From NCBI GenBank assembly GCA_944380065.1, contig CALWGM010000016.1, positions 1 to 35,637 on the forward strand: a stretch of DNA of 35,637 nucleotides, in the 5' to 3' direction. A model generated the notes under the pieces. That model searched no databases. It was given only the letters and a program-made list of their open reading frames with translations, and was not told the origin of the DNA. The DNA comes from an uncultured Lachnospiraceae bacterium. Lineage in GTDB: Bacteria > Bacillota > Clostridia > Lachnospirales > Lachnospiraceae. This document shows, piece by piece, positions 16,600-24,425 of this stretch. Position numbers and translations under genes: made by a program. Position 1 is the stretch's first letter. Each line of letters starts with the position of its first letter.

Positions 16600-17486
16600 T
16601 CTGCACCTGCTTTCTGCCGGGCATCCTCACCGGGAAGGAGAACCGGCACCTGGAGCTGGCAGAAATCCGTCTGCCGCTCTTTTGTATAAAAAGTAGTATC
16701 TAAAATACATTCGTTTACTAAATCCCCGCATACAGTATAACACTGTTGGCGGATCCACTGATACAGTTTTTCAAGAAAAGACGTATCGTAGGGCATGGCG
16801 TATACGTTCATGCAAACATAAGTGCCTGCGGGGGCGACCACACACTGACAGTCAGAAAATGTGCGGGTCATATCAAAATCATCCGGCAGGCGCACATAAG
16901 CACCTGCATGCCGGATCGGGTCATTTGCCTGAATATCCGCATCAAAGAGCAATGCGCCCCATCCGTAATCAACTTCAAAGTCCAGATCATGCGCCAGGTT
17001 GCGCAGATTCATGTGGGAAATATGCATTTGTTTGCGCGTCATCTCCTGACATCCCCAGGCCTGAAACAGCAGGTTCCTTTTGGGAAACTGTTTCAGGTAG
17101 GGCTGTTCGATGTGCGACAGCTCGATTTCGGCCTGCTGGTAATAAAGGATCCGTTCTGTGATGGACCGTTTCTTTTCCTGCAGCGCAAGAATCTGCTGGT
17201 CAAGATTCTTCTGGTGAAGGATGAGCAGATCCATAGCGGTTTCGATATTGCGGTTATCCAGGTTGGTTGCGATATCCTTCAAATAGAGGCTCTTATCCTT
17301 CAAAGCACAGATTTCACGCAGAAAAGGTATCTGGTAAATGGAATAAAGGCGGTAGCCGTTTTTATTCGTATATACAGGTTTGAAAATGTTGTTTTTGTCG
17401 TAGTAAATCAGGGTCTGTCTGCTGACATGACATATTTTTGCCATTTCGCTGATGGTTAAAGTGGCATCCTCGTGATCGGTACTCAT
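16596..17486 (-). CDS. MerR-family transcriptional regulator with GyrI-like effector domain
   Basis: A 296-residue activator-type regulator. The N-terminal winged helix (about residues 10-80) reads TISEMAKICHVSRQTLIYYDKNNIFKP, the MerR helix-turn-helix and wing. A coiled dimerisation helix follows (about 85-130), then an effector-binding region similar to GyrI/BmrR-type domains (about 140-290) ending with the usual TxxxTERQTD-like strand. I start at the ATG at 17486. In-frame GTG (17498) and TTG (17516) codons exist, and the spacing to the GGAGAGG box is imperfect for all of them. It is divergent from ubiX, whose promoter carries a MerR-type operator, so it most likely activates the decarboxylase genes in response to an aromatic compound (inference). 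Confidence 0.85.
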   Translation of the reverse strand: MSTDHEDATLTISEMAKICHVSRQTLIYYDKNNIFKPVYTNKNGYRLYSIYQIPFLREICALKDKSLYLKDIATNLDNRNIETAMDLLILHQKNLDQQILALQEKKRSITERILYYQQAEIELSHIEQPYLKQFPKRNLLFQAWGCQEMTRKQMHISHMNLRNLAHDLDFEVDYGWGALLFDADIQANDPIRHAGAYVRLPDDFDMTRTFSDCQCVVAPAGTYVCMNVYAMPYDTSFLEKLYQWIRQQCYTVCGDLVNECILDTTFYTKERQTDFCQLQVPVLLPGEDARQKAGAE

Positions 17487-17543
17487 AGCTGCTCTCACTT
17501 CCTCTCCCTTCAGCAAATCTGCGCCAACCTTTATCTGAAAAAG

Positions 17544-17574
17544 ATTGTACGCTATGTTGTAAGAATACAGTCAA
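17544..17574 (-). promoter_or_regulatory. MerR-gene promoter with 19-bp spacer
   Basis: On the minus strand, TTGACT (17574-17569) and TACAAT (17549-17544) are 19 bases apart. The spacer shares the pattern GTAT-N2-TTAC with the ubiX promoter spacer and contains an imperfect inverted repeat (CTGTATT / AACATAG, five of seven positions). This suggests autoregulation by the same MerR protein. Confidence 0.6.
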
Positions 17575-17624
17575 CCGAAATCGACAAATTTCTGCCCTTA
17601 TGTTGAAAAAATAGCAGGGAAGGA

Positions 17625-17655
17625 TTGACAGTATATTTACTATACTGTTTATAAT
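17625..17655 (+). promoter_or_regulatory. ubiX promoter with MerR-type operator in a 19-bp spacer
   Basis: A perfect TTGACA (17625-17630) and a perfect TATAAT (17650-17655) are separated by 19 bases, too long for unaided sigma-A. CAGTATA (17629-17635) and TATACTG (17641-17647) form a perfect 7-bp inverted repeat with a 5-base centre in that spacer. This is the hallmark of promoters that MerR-family activators untwist. The regulator gene is divergent next door. Confidence 0.85.
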
Positions 17656-17689
17656 GAAATCCAACGAGGAGGAAAAAGGAGAGGAACAA

Positions 17690-18247
17690 ATGAAACGGTT
17701 AGTGATAGGAATGAGCGGCGCCAGCGGCGTGCCCATCGCAGTGGAAATCCTGAAAACGCTGCAGGAATGTCCGGACTGGGAAAGCTGTCTAATTGTGACG
17801 GAGGGTGCGAGACGTACCATTGAGCTGGAATCGGAATATACGGAAGAACAGATTTTGGGGCTGGCAGACCATGTTTACAATCTTCACGATATTGGGGCTT
17901 CGATTGCCAGCGGGACCTTTCAGACAGAGGGCATGGTTGTGGTTCCCTGCAGTATGAAAACGGTGGCGGGAATTCACAGCGGATATTCCGATAACCTGCT
18001 GCTGCGGGCTGCGGATGTGACCTTAAAAGAACGAAGGAAGTTAGTGTTAGTGGCGCGGGAGACGCCGCTGCACACGATCCATCTCAGGAACATGATGGAG
18101 CTTTCCCAGATGGGGGCTATTATTTTGCCGCCGATGCTGACCTTTTATAACCAGCCGGAGGGGATTTCCCAGATGGTGGAGCATATCGCGGCGAAGGTGC
18201 TGGATATTTACGGGATTGAGCACCGAAGATTCCGCAGATGGTCATAA
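17690..18247 (+). CDS. ubiX: Flavin prenyltransferase UbiX/LpdB, makes prFMN for UbiD
   Basis: Attaches a dimethylallyl unit to FMN to make prenylated FMN, the cofactor of UbiD decarboxylases. The 185 residues show GMSGASGVPIAVEIL (FMN-binding loop), VVVPCSMKTVAGIHSGYSDNL with the catalytic SGxxDNL region, and the LVLVARETPLH motif that binds prenyl phosphate. An in-frame ATG at 17654 falls inside the -10 box, so the ATG at 17690 with a GGAG box is the start. It is the only gene of its transcript before a strong convergent terminator. It is probably switched on by the divergent MerR regulator and supplies the ubiD product encoded at 19878-21347. Confidence 0.95.
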   Translation: MKRLVIGMSGASGVPIAVEILKTLQECPDWESCLIVTEGARRTIELESEYTEEQILGLADHVYNLHDIGASIASGTFQTEGMVVVPCSMKTVAGIHSGYSDNLLLRAADVTLKERRKLVLVARETPLHTIHLRNMMELSQMGAIILPPMLTFYNQPEGISQMVEHIAAKVLDIYGIEHRRFRRWS

Positions 18248-18252
18248 TTATA

Positions 18253-18311
18253 GGAAGAAAAAGGAAGGGATTCTGTCCTGACAGGATAGAGTCCCTTCCT
18301 TTTTTTCTTCC
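18253..18311. terminator. Bidirectional terminator between ubiX and the anion permease
   Basis: An 18-base arm from 18253 (GGAAGAAAAAGGAAGGGA) is almost fully complementary to 18292-18311 (TCCCTTCC followed by T-rich CTTCC). An inner stem TTCTGTCC / GGATAGAG has G-U pairs. A-rich and T-rich flanks suit termination from both sides. Confidence 0.88.
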
Positions 18312-18321
18312 ATAAATAGAA

Positions 18322-18347
18322 GCGGGAAAGCATGGATGCTTTCCCGC
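18322..18347 (-). terminator. Additional perfect hairpin after the anion permease gene
   Basis: GCGGGAAAGCAT (18322-18333) is the exact reverse complement of ATGCTTTCCCGC (18336-18347), with only two bases between. On the minus strand it is followed by TTCTATTTATGG, a weak T tract. It is probably the first terminator of the ubiD-permease transcript. Confidence 0.55.
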
Positions 18348-18393
18348 CGAAATCTGTTAAGAACCACTCTTTTTCTTCTGTACTGCGGCTGTC

Positions 18394-19833
18394 TTATACT
18401 CCGCCAAGCAGTCCAGTTGCGATTGGCATGAACAGTAGGCAGACGAAGAAGGAAATCACAACGAAAATCGTCGTATATTTTACGGTAGTCTTCATCGTCA
18501 CATGCCCCGGGCCGAAGAACAGCGGTGAAGGAACCGCCGCGGACGGCGTAACGGCAGCCATACCGGATGCGATAGAAACCATGATGGTGAATGCAGCCAT
18601 GTTTACCTGGTCAATGGACAGCAGTACGGCACCGATATTGAAGAACAGTACCATGGTAACTGTATTGGACAGGAAGTTTGTCATGATGATGGCCAGCAGG
18701 AACAGTACCGCGATGATACCGAACTGCGGAAGACCGCCAAGCACCGGCTGCAGCACGTTGCCCAGCCATACGTTGATACCAGTTGCCTCAGAAGACAGAG
18801 GTACTGCGAAGCAGGATACGGTACCTGCGAAAAGCAGGGGCGGCCAGGGAACCTGTTTCATAGCTGCGGGAACGTTCAGGACTGCCTTGCCGTTGGAACG
18901 GATCAGCGCCAGGAAAACGATACCCATAATAGCCGGGATCACGACGCCGATGCTGTTTAAGTAAGAGAAGAAGCCTGATACATTCTGCAGCAGTGAAGGA
19001 GCCAGTACGAAGAACACAACAATGATAAATACAGCTGCGGAAATCTTGCCTTCCTTGCTCAGCGGCTCCTGCTCTGCTTTTACTTTCTCTACATCGTAGT
19101 TTTTGAATGCAGAGGTGTCCGGATGCCAGATCAGTACAACCAGCATGATGACTACATACATAACTGCCGCATACGGGATACCAACCGCCAGCCACTGTGC
19201 ATAGGTGATGGTAATGCCGAATACGGACTCGCAGGAAGCCATGATGATGTTCGGCAGTGCGTGGGCGATCGGGGAGCAGATGGACAGCAGTACGTTACCG
19301 AACATTACGCCGGTGAACATACAGGTGTAGAAAGGATCTCCCTTCTTCAGTCCAAGGTGCTTGCACAGAACCTCTGTAATACCGATGTAGATAATTGCCA
19401 GGGACAGGTTGTCTACGAACATACCAATGATAACATTGGAAGCGAAGAACATGGCCATGAATGCATAAGGCCTGCCCTGGACAAATTTACGTGTTACAAA
19501 CCATATGGCGATTTTGTCAATGACTCCCGTTTCCTTCAGACATACATTCAGGATCATGTAGCAGAGAACGGTGATCACTACGAAGTGACCGAGGGAGTTT
19601 GCCCATACTTCATTGGCTGTCATGGCCTGGGTCATAACCAGAAGGCCGAGGGCCAGCAAACTGGTCCAGTGTGTGTTGGTTGTCAGCCACAGATACAGAC
19701 ACGGAATCATAATAGCGACAACACGAACACCGATATCTGTCAGCCCATTGCCCGGTTTCAGCGCAACCGCGATGACAATACCGATAATCAGGGCGATCAG
19801 ATAATGTATATATTCTTTCTTAAAAACTTTCAT
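18394..19833 (-). CDS. DASS/SLC13-type anion permease, probable aromatic acid importer
   Basis: A 479-residue polytopic membrane protein with about 11-13 hydrophobic segments. The family pattern is ion-transporter-like: a first repeat with VDNLSLAIIYIG and a second with FLSNTVTMVLFFN, matching the paired SNT signature regions of divalent anion:sodium symporters, and CSPIAHALPN and TPSAAVPSPLFF re-entrant segments. DASS proteins import dicarboxylates, sulfate and other carboxylates with sodium. It lies 44 bases downstream of ubiD on the same strand, so the two are almost certainly one operon. The likely cargo is the aromatic carboxylate decarboxylated by UbiD (inference from context, not from residues). 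A product exporter or exchanger is an alternative. Confidence 0.85.
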   Translation of the reverse strand: MKVFKKEYIHYLIALIIGIVIAVALKPGNGLTDIGVRVVAIMIPCLYLWLTTNTHWTSLLALGLLVMTQAMTANEVWANSLGHFVVITVLCYMILNVCLKETGVIDKIAIWFVTRKFVQGRPYAFMAMFFASNVIIGMFVDNLSLAIIYIGITEVLCKHLGLKKGDPFYTCMFTGVMFGNVLLSICSPIAHALPNIIMASCESVFGITITYAQWLAVGIPYAAVMYVVIMLVVLIWHPDTSAFKNYDVEKVKAEQEPLSKEGKISAAVFIIVVFFVLAPSLLQNVSGFFSYLNSIGVVIPAIMGIVFLALIRSNGKAVLNVPAAMKQVPWPPLLFAGTVSCFAVPLSSEATGINVWLGNVLQPVLGGLPQFGIIAVLFLLAIIMTNFLSNTVTMVLFFNIGAVLLSIDQVNMAAFTIMVSIASGMAAVTPSAAVPSPLFFGPGHVTMKTTVKYTTIFVVISFFVCLLFMPIATGLLGGV

Positions 19834-19877
19834 CTTATCAACCTCTTATATCTTTCCTTTTGCGTTGTATTCTGTTT

Positions 19878-21347
19878 TTAGAACATATCCGGCAGCCAGT
19901 GCTTCGGATCTACATCCAGGAACTGTGATCTCTCAAAGTGTTTCTTCTGGGAGAACGGCATCGTGCAGTCAAAGATAGTCTTGCAGGAAATACCGTTGTC
20001 ACGGATCATCGGATTGTAGGACGGCTCCTGTGTATGATCCAGCGGATGGCATCTTACGCCGGGGATCATCACCGTATCAATGTCTCCCTGATAACGGGTG
20101 TTCAGAGCCCATAAAACATCGTTGCTGTCGAACGGATCCACATCTTCATCCACCAGAATCACATGCTTCAGCTCGCTGAATGCGGAGAAGGCAAGCAGCG
20201 CAGCCTGGCGCTGACGTCCCTCATCGCTGGGGATGCTCTTCTTGAACTGGATGATAGCCATGTACTTTCCGCCTCCTGACGGATGAGCGTATACGTTCAT
20301 CAGACGTCCGGGCATGGCAGTCTCCACCATGTTGATGATACTTGCCTCTGTGGGAAGTCCGGCCATATGCACATGCTCCTCGGAAGGACCGATGGTCGTC
20401 TGCATGATCGGATTTACCCGGTGTGTAACGGCTTTTACTTTGATGATCGGAACCATCGGAGCAGGACCTGTCTGTCCGGGGAACTCCGGCATGGCCTTTC
20501 CTGTTCCTGTGGAGCGATCCTCCGGAACACGCTCGTGAGGCAGGAGCTCGCCTTCGATGACATACTCGGCGTTGGCAATGGCTTTCTCGCCGATGGTGAT
20601 GCAGTTGCACAGCTCAACCGGTTTCTGGCGGATCGCGCCTGCGCAGCCCAGCTCATTGTATCCCAGCGGTGTTGTCGGCGGCTCGAATCCGGAAGCAAGA
20701 TAAACAGCCGGATCCAGTCCGATGCTGATGGAGATCGGCATGGGCTTATTCAGCTTTTCATACTTGTCGTAGAAAACGCCTAAATGTCTTGCGCCCGGGG
20801 TAATCCACATGGAAAGTTCATCCTTGCTCTGCAGGCAGAATCTGTGAATCGTCACATCAGAGATGCCTGTCTCCGGATCGCTGGCGTAAGCCAGACCCAT
20901 CGTGATGTACGGACCGGCGTCTTCCGGTGTGTTGGTGGGTGCCGGAACCAGATCGCGGATATCAAAGCCTTCGTCTGTTGCGTAGTGTACGACTTCCTGA
21001 CAGGGGGCTTTCTCTCCGGTAAAGTCGATCGGATCAATGGGATGCTGCACCGCATCGCGCAGGTAAAAGCCCAGCTTCTCCGGCTCTGTGTCCAGGAGCG
21101 CGGCAACTCTCTTTCTGCTTGCCAGCATACCGATGATTACTCTTGCGCCAGGATGTCCCTTTACATTATTGAACATCATGGCAGGGCCGATTTTGGTAGG
21201 TCTCATTACCGTTCCGCCAGCGCCCACATGACGGTATACGCCGGAAAGTTCCGCTTTCGGATCAACTTCCACGTCGGTCTCAACATACTCGCCCGGGATT
21301 GACTGAATCAATTCAATGGCAGAACGTAAATCGTCTACTTTGTTCAT
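19878..21347 (-). CDS. lpdC: UbiD-family gallate/protocatechuate-type decarboxylase (LpdC-like)
   Basis: A 489-residue prFMN-dependent decarboxylase. It matches Lactobacillus LpdC (gallate decarboxylase) along its length as I remember that protein: the start ETDVEVDPKAELSGVYR, GAGGTVMRPT, GPAMMFNNVKG, APTNTPEDAGPYIT, FEPPTTPLGYNELG, GKAMPEFPG, IGPSEEHVHMAGLPTEASI and AFSAFSELKHVILVDEDVD. UbiD active-site parts are the Arg in DVTIHR and the glutamates in YVIEGELLPHER. The reaction would be non-oxidative removal of CO2 from gallate or protocatechuate to pyrogallol or catechol. It needs prFMN from ubiX and probably the LpdD-like chaperone. It is the first gene of the minus-strand operon and has a GGAGGG box. 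Substrate is inferred from similarity, not proven. Confidence 0.92.
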   Translation of the reverse strand: MNKVDDLRSAIELIQSIPGEYVETDVEVDPKAELSGVYRHVGAGGTVMRPTKIGPAMMFNNVKGHPGARVIIGMLASRKRVAALLDTEPEKLGFYLRDAVQHPIDPIDFTGEKAPCQEVVHYATDEGFDIRDLVPAPTNTPEDAGPYITMGLAYASDPETGISDVTIHRFCLQSKDELSMWITPGARHLGVFYDKYEKLNKPMPISISIGLDPAVYLASGFEPPTTPLGYNELGCAGAIRQKPVELCNCITIGEKAIANAEYVIEGELLPHERVPEDRSTGTGKAMPEFPGQTGPAPMVPIIKVKAVTHRVNPIMQTTIGPSEEHVHMAGLPTEASIINMVETAMPGRLMNVYAHPSGGGKYMAIIQFKKSIPSDEGRQRQAALLAFSAFSELKHVILVDEDVDPFDSNDVLWALNTRYQGDIDTVMIPGVRCHPLDHTQEPSYNPMIRDNGISCKTIFDCTMPFSQKKHFERSQFLDVDPKHWLPDMF

Positions 21348-21385
21348 AAATACTTTCCCTCCTTCATAAACTTGATGTGTTCAGT

Positions 21386-21399
21386 CTATACCTGTATAG
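21386..21399 (-). promoter_or_regulatory. Palindrome at the presumed ubiD promoter
   Basis: CTATAC and GTATAG flank two bases in a perfect 6-bp inverted repeat about 40-50 bases upstream of ubiD. On the minus strand, weak boxes TTGCTA and TATAGA are 17 bases apart, and the palindrome overlaps the -10. It could bind a regulator, but its half-sites differ in arrangement from the ubiX operator. Confidence 0.4.
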
Positions 21400-21574
21400 C
21401 AGGAATATAGCAAAATGTATTTTTTCACAATTTTTTTAGAAAATTTTTGGTGATTTTTTATAAAGGTAATTCTGAATTTATGCTTGACAACCGAAGAAGG
21501 ATGCGCAGATTGAACAAAGAAAACGGAGCGGAGAAATCCCATTCGCGGAGTCAATTTTCGGCGGATCTGCGAAG

Positions 21575-21721
21575 TTACTGTGAACGGGACGTACAGTAAG
21601 AAATTGTGAAAAAATAAAGAAAAAATATCGGAAAATACCTTGACTATTGTATGGTGTGAGCATATAATCATCATTACGAGATACATATGGTATACCAAAA
21701 TAATTCAGCGATGTATACCAT
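21575..21721 (+). promoter_or_regulatory. Promoter and operator-like repeats of the molybdoenzyme operon
   Basis: TTGACT (21640-21645) and TATAAT (21663-21668) have a 17-base spacer, a strong sigma-A promoter. Upstream, TTACTGT (21575-21581) and ACAGTAA (21593-21599) form a perfect inverted repeat with an 11-base spacer. Just after the start site, ATGGTATAC (21687-21695) and GTATACCAT (21713-21721) form a perfect 9-bp repeat, and TGGTATACCA (21688-21697) is itself a palindrome. These look like activator and repressor sites. The rest of the 21348-21746 gap has only the ubiD control region. Confidence 0.7.
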
Positions 21722-21746
21722 GCAGAAAATGCTGTGGAGGGATAAG

Positions 21747-24425
21747 ATGGGAGAAAAAGTAGAGATTTCCAGCATGGACTTCCTGGCGGCCACCAGTGTG
21801 AGGGGGCTGCGGTTTGCTACCGGAAATACCCGGATGTTCCGGAAAGCAAAACAGGAACGGAAAGAGAAGGAAGATGAGATCCGCAAGGTAAAGACCTGCT
21901 GTCGGGCCTGTATCGCCAACTGCGGCGTGATCGCCACTGTGAAGAACGGGCGTGTGGTGAAGTTGGAGGGCAATCCGGAGGACCGCATGAGCAAGGGGCG
22001 GATGTGCGCCAAGGGGCTGTCCGGAATCCAGGCGCTGTATCACCCGAACCGGAACAAATATCCGATGATGCGAGTGGGGAAGCGGGGAGCCAATAAGTGG
22101 CGCCGGATTTCCTGGGAGAAGGCGATCGATATTATCGCCCGCAAATTAGTGGAGACAAAACAGAAGTACGGAGCCGAAACGGTATTTTGTTCTACCGGAG
22201 GCGGCGGGAATCCGGAGATCTGGAGTATTGCCCGGTTCTGCAATATCTTCGGGACGCCGAACTGGTTTGAGCCGGGATGCGCCCAGTGCTATCTGCCCAG
22301 AGTGCTGGCATATACCATGATGTACGGAGGCGTCGATCCCAGTATCGCGGATTCCAATTCCCTGGAACTCTATGATACGGAAGACACACCCATCCGGACC
22401 CTGGTTCTCTGGGGGACAGACCCGTCCTATTCCTGCCCGGCCAGCGGCGGAGGCGCCGTGGTGGATCTGCGGGCAAAGGGAGTGCATACGGTTGTCATCG
22501 ATCCCCGTCTGACGCCGGATGCGGCGAAGGCGGATGTATGGCTGCCGATCCGGCCGGGTACGGACGTGGCTCTGATGCTTGCCTGGATCCGCTTTATTAT
22601 GGAAGAAAAACTGTACGATGAGGAGTTTGTCATGAAATGGACGAACCTTCCTTATCTGGTGGATACAGAGACGAAGATGTTCTGGCGGGATCAGGTCAGT
22701 GAAGATCCGGATATCCCGGATATCTTCATGGTCTGGGATGAGAAAAGCAATCAGCCGAAACCGATGGAATATCCCTGGAATGATGAACTGCAGCCTGCGC
22801 TGCAGGGTACATACACCTATGAGGGAAAGACTTACAAAACAGGATTCCAGCTTTTGTGGGAGCAGGTAGAGCAGTACACGCTGGAATATGCCGGCGGGAT
22901 CTGTGAGCTGGAGCCGGAGCGTATTGAGAAAGCGATCCGGATGTATGCACAGCAGACGCCCAGCGGTATCGCCATCGGCGTAAGTACGGATCAGACGCCG
23001 AACTCTGTACAGGCGGCCATGAGTACCGCCACCCTGGATCTTCTGATGGGAAATGTGGAGCGTCCCGGCGCGCTGCTGCAGCGCTTCCAGACCAGCGGGG
23101 TCTTTGATATGCCGAACTATCCGGTTCCCATTGCGGCAGACAAGCTGCCGGACGAGCAGCTGAAAAAGCGTCTGGGCGGTATTGAGCATAAGGGGCTGCA
23201 TATCTGGTACGCAGGCCATATCACCAGCATCATGGATGCTGTACTGACCGGGGAACCATACAAGCCGAGAGTCTGGATCGACCGTTCCGGAAACAAGATG
23301 GCGGCTGTGGCGGACAGCCAGAAGGTAAAGCGGGTGATTGATGAACTGGATTTCATTGTCCATATGTATATGTATCCCACATCGTTCTCCGCTTATGCGG
23401 ATATCCTGCTTCCGACAGAGGAATGGCTGGAAACCGATATGATCGTGGAAACCTGCAACACGCTCTGCGCCAGACAGCAGGTGACGCATCTCTGGGAGAC
23501 CATGGATGAGACGCTGATCTGGTCAAAAATCGCGAAACGCTGCGGTGAATTGGGGGATGAAGACTGTGCGAAAGCGTTTGATGCGGAGTACATGGGAAAA
23601 GATCTGCCTTACTGGGATAAAGTGACGGATCTGTGGGATCATTTCCTGGGAAGGATCGGCCTGGATTTTGAGACATTGAAAGAGAACACTCCCTATACCT
23701 ATATGCCGAAGGAAGAGTGGAAGGAATACTATGTGTATAAGAAGACAGATCCGAAGACGAATCTGCCGCAGGGATTCCCCACGCCTTCTAAAAAATGTGA
23801 GGTTTACCTGGAGAGCATGATTACCCTGGGACGTACCGGCAGGCCTTTTGCAAAGTGTGATCTGCCTCCGGCCTCGAAGGATTATGAACCCCTCCCCTAT
23901 TATCTGGAGCCGGCTGAAAGCCCCAGGGATACGGAAGGGCTGGCAAAAGAGTTCCCGCTGGTTATGACGAATGGCCGGGTGCCGTTTTTCCATCATAATA
24001 CGCTGCGCAACATTCCCTGGCTGCGGGAGATTTATCCGGTTCCGGAGCTGTGGATGTTCCCGGACGATGCCGAAAAGTACGGCCTGGAAGATGGCAGCTG
24101 GGCCTGGGTAGAGTCAAAGCGCGGAAAGATCCGGGCGATTGTATCGGTTACCCAGGGGATCAAGCCGGGGGTTGTCTATATGGAGCGGTTCTGGAATCCG
24201 GAGACGCTGGAGACAAAGACCCACGGCTGGACGGAGATGAATGTGAATATGCTGACGAAGGCGGACGCGCCGTTTAACGATGTGGTCGGGACCTATACGC
24301 TGCGCGGCTTCCTGGTCAAGGTATATCCGGCAGAAGGGGCGCCGGAGGGAATCTGGCAGTCACCCCGGGATTTCACCCGGTGGCTGGCGAAACCCAGCGA
24401 CAGTACAGAGGAGGTGTCCTTATGA
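21747..24425 (+). CDS. Cytoplasmic molybdopterin oxidoreductase (DMSO reductase superfamily), catechol dehydroxylase/acetylene hydratase-like
   Basis: An 892-residue catalytic subunit holding a bis-pterin Mo or W cofactor. A [4Fe-4S] site is formed by Cys52, Cys55, Cys59 and Cys87 (CRACIANC, then CAKG). A GTPNWFEPGCAQCYLPR segment follows; by comparison with acetylene hydratase, Cys181 is the likely metal ligand. VLWGTDPSYS and VVIDPRLTPDAAKADVWLPIRPGTD are the pterin-binding signatures, and a C-terminal domain starts near PLVMTNGRVPF. No twin-arginine signal is present, so it is cytoplasmic. An ATG at 21687 lies at the transcription start without a ribosome binding site; the ATG at 21747 has GGAGGG. 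The substrate is inferred to be a polyhydroxylated aromatic (for example pyrogallol) from the neighbouring UbiD; other substrates remain possible. Confidence 0.88.
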   Translation: MGEKVEISSMDFLAATSVRGLRFATGNTRMFRKAKQERKEKEDEIRKVKTCCRACIANCGVIATVKNGRVVKLEGNPEDRMSKGRMCAKGLSGIQALYHPNRNKYPMMRVGKRGANKWRRISWEKAIDIIARKLVETKQKYGAETVFCSTGGGGNPEIWSIARFCNIFGTPNWFEPGCAQCYLPRVLAYTMMYGGVDPSIADSNSLELYDTEDTPIRTLVLWGTDPSYSCPASGGGAVVDLRAKGVHTVVIDPRLTPDAAKADVWLPIRPGTDVALMLAWIRFIMEEKLYDEEFVMKWTNLPYLVDTETKMFWRDQVSEDPDIPDIFMVWDEKSNQPKPMEYPWNDELQPALQGTYTYEGKTYKTGFQLLWEQVEQYTLEYAGGICELEPERIEKAIRMYAQQTPSGIAIGVSTDQTPNSVQAAMSTATLDLLMGNVERPGALLQRFQTSGVFDMPNYPVPIAADKLPDEQLKKRLGGIEHKGLHIWYAGHITSIMDAVLTGEPYKPRVWIDRSGNKMAAVADSQKVKRVIDELDFIVHMYMYPTSFSAYADILLPTEEWLETDMIVETCNTLCARQQVTHLWETMDETLIWSKIAKRCGELGDEDCAKAFDAEYMGKDLPYWDKVTDLWDHFLGRIGLDFETLKENTPYTYMPKEEWKEYYVYKKTDPKTNLPQGFPTPSKKCEVYLESMITLGRTGRPFAKCDLPPASKDYEPLPYYLEPAESPRDTEGLAKEFPLVMTNGRVPFFHHNTLRNIPWLREIYPVPELWMFPDDAEKYGLEDGSWAWVESKRGKIRAIVSVTQGIKPGVVYMERFWNPETLETKTHGWTEMNVNMLTKADAPFNDVVGTYTLRGFLVKVYPAEGAPEGIWQSPRDFTRWLAKPSDSTEEVSL

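Noticed and set aside
17654-17689. Upstream ATG of ubiX
   Set aside because: It overlaps the -10 box of the promoter, so it would not be in the transcript.
21687-21746. Upstream ATG of the molybdoenzyme gene
   Set aside because: It lies about 12 bases after the predicted transcription start, within a palindrome, and lacks a ribosome binding site; the ATG at 21747 is better.
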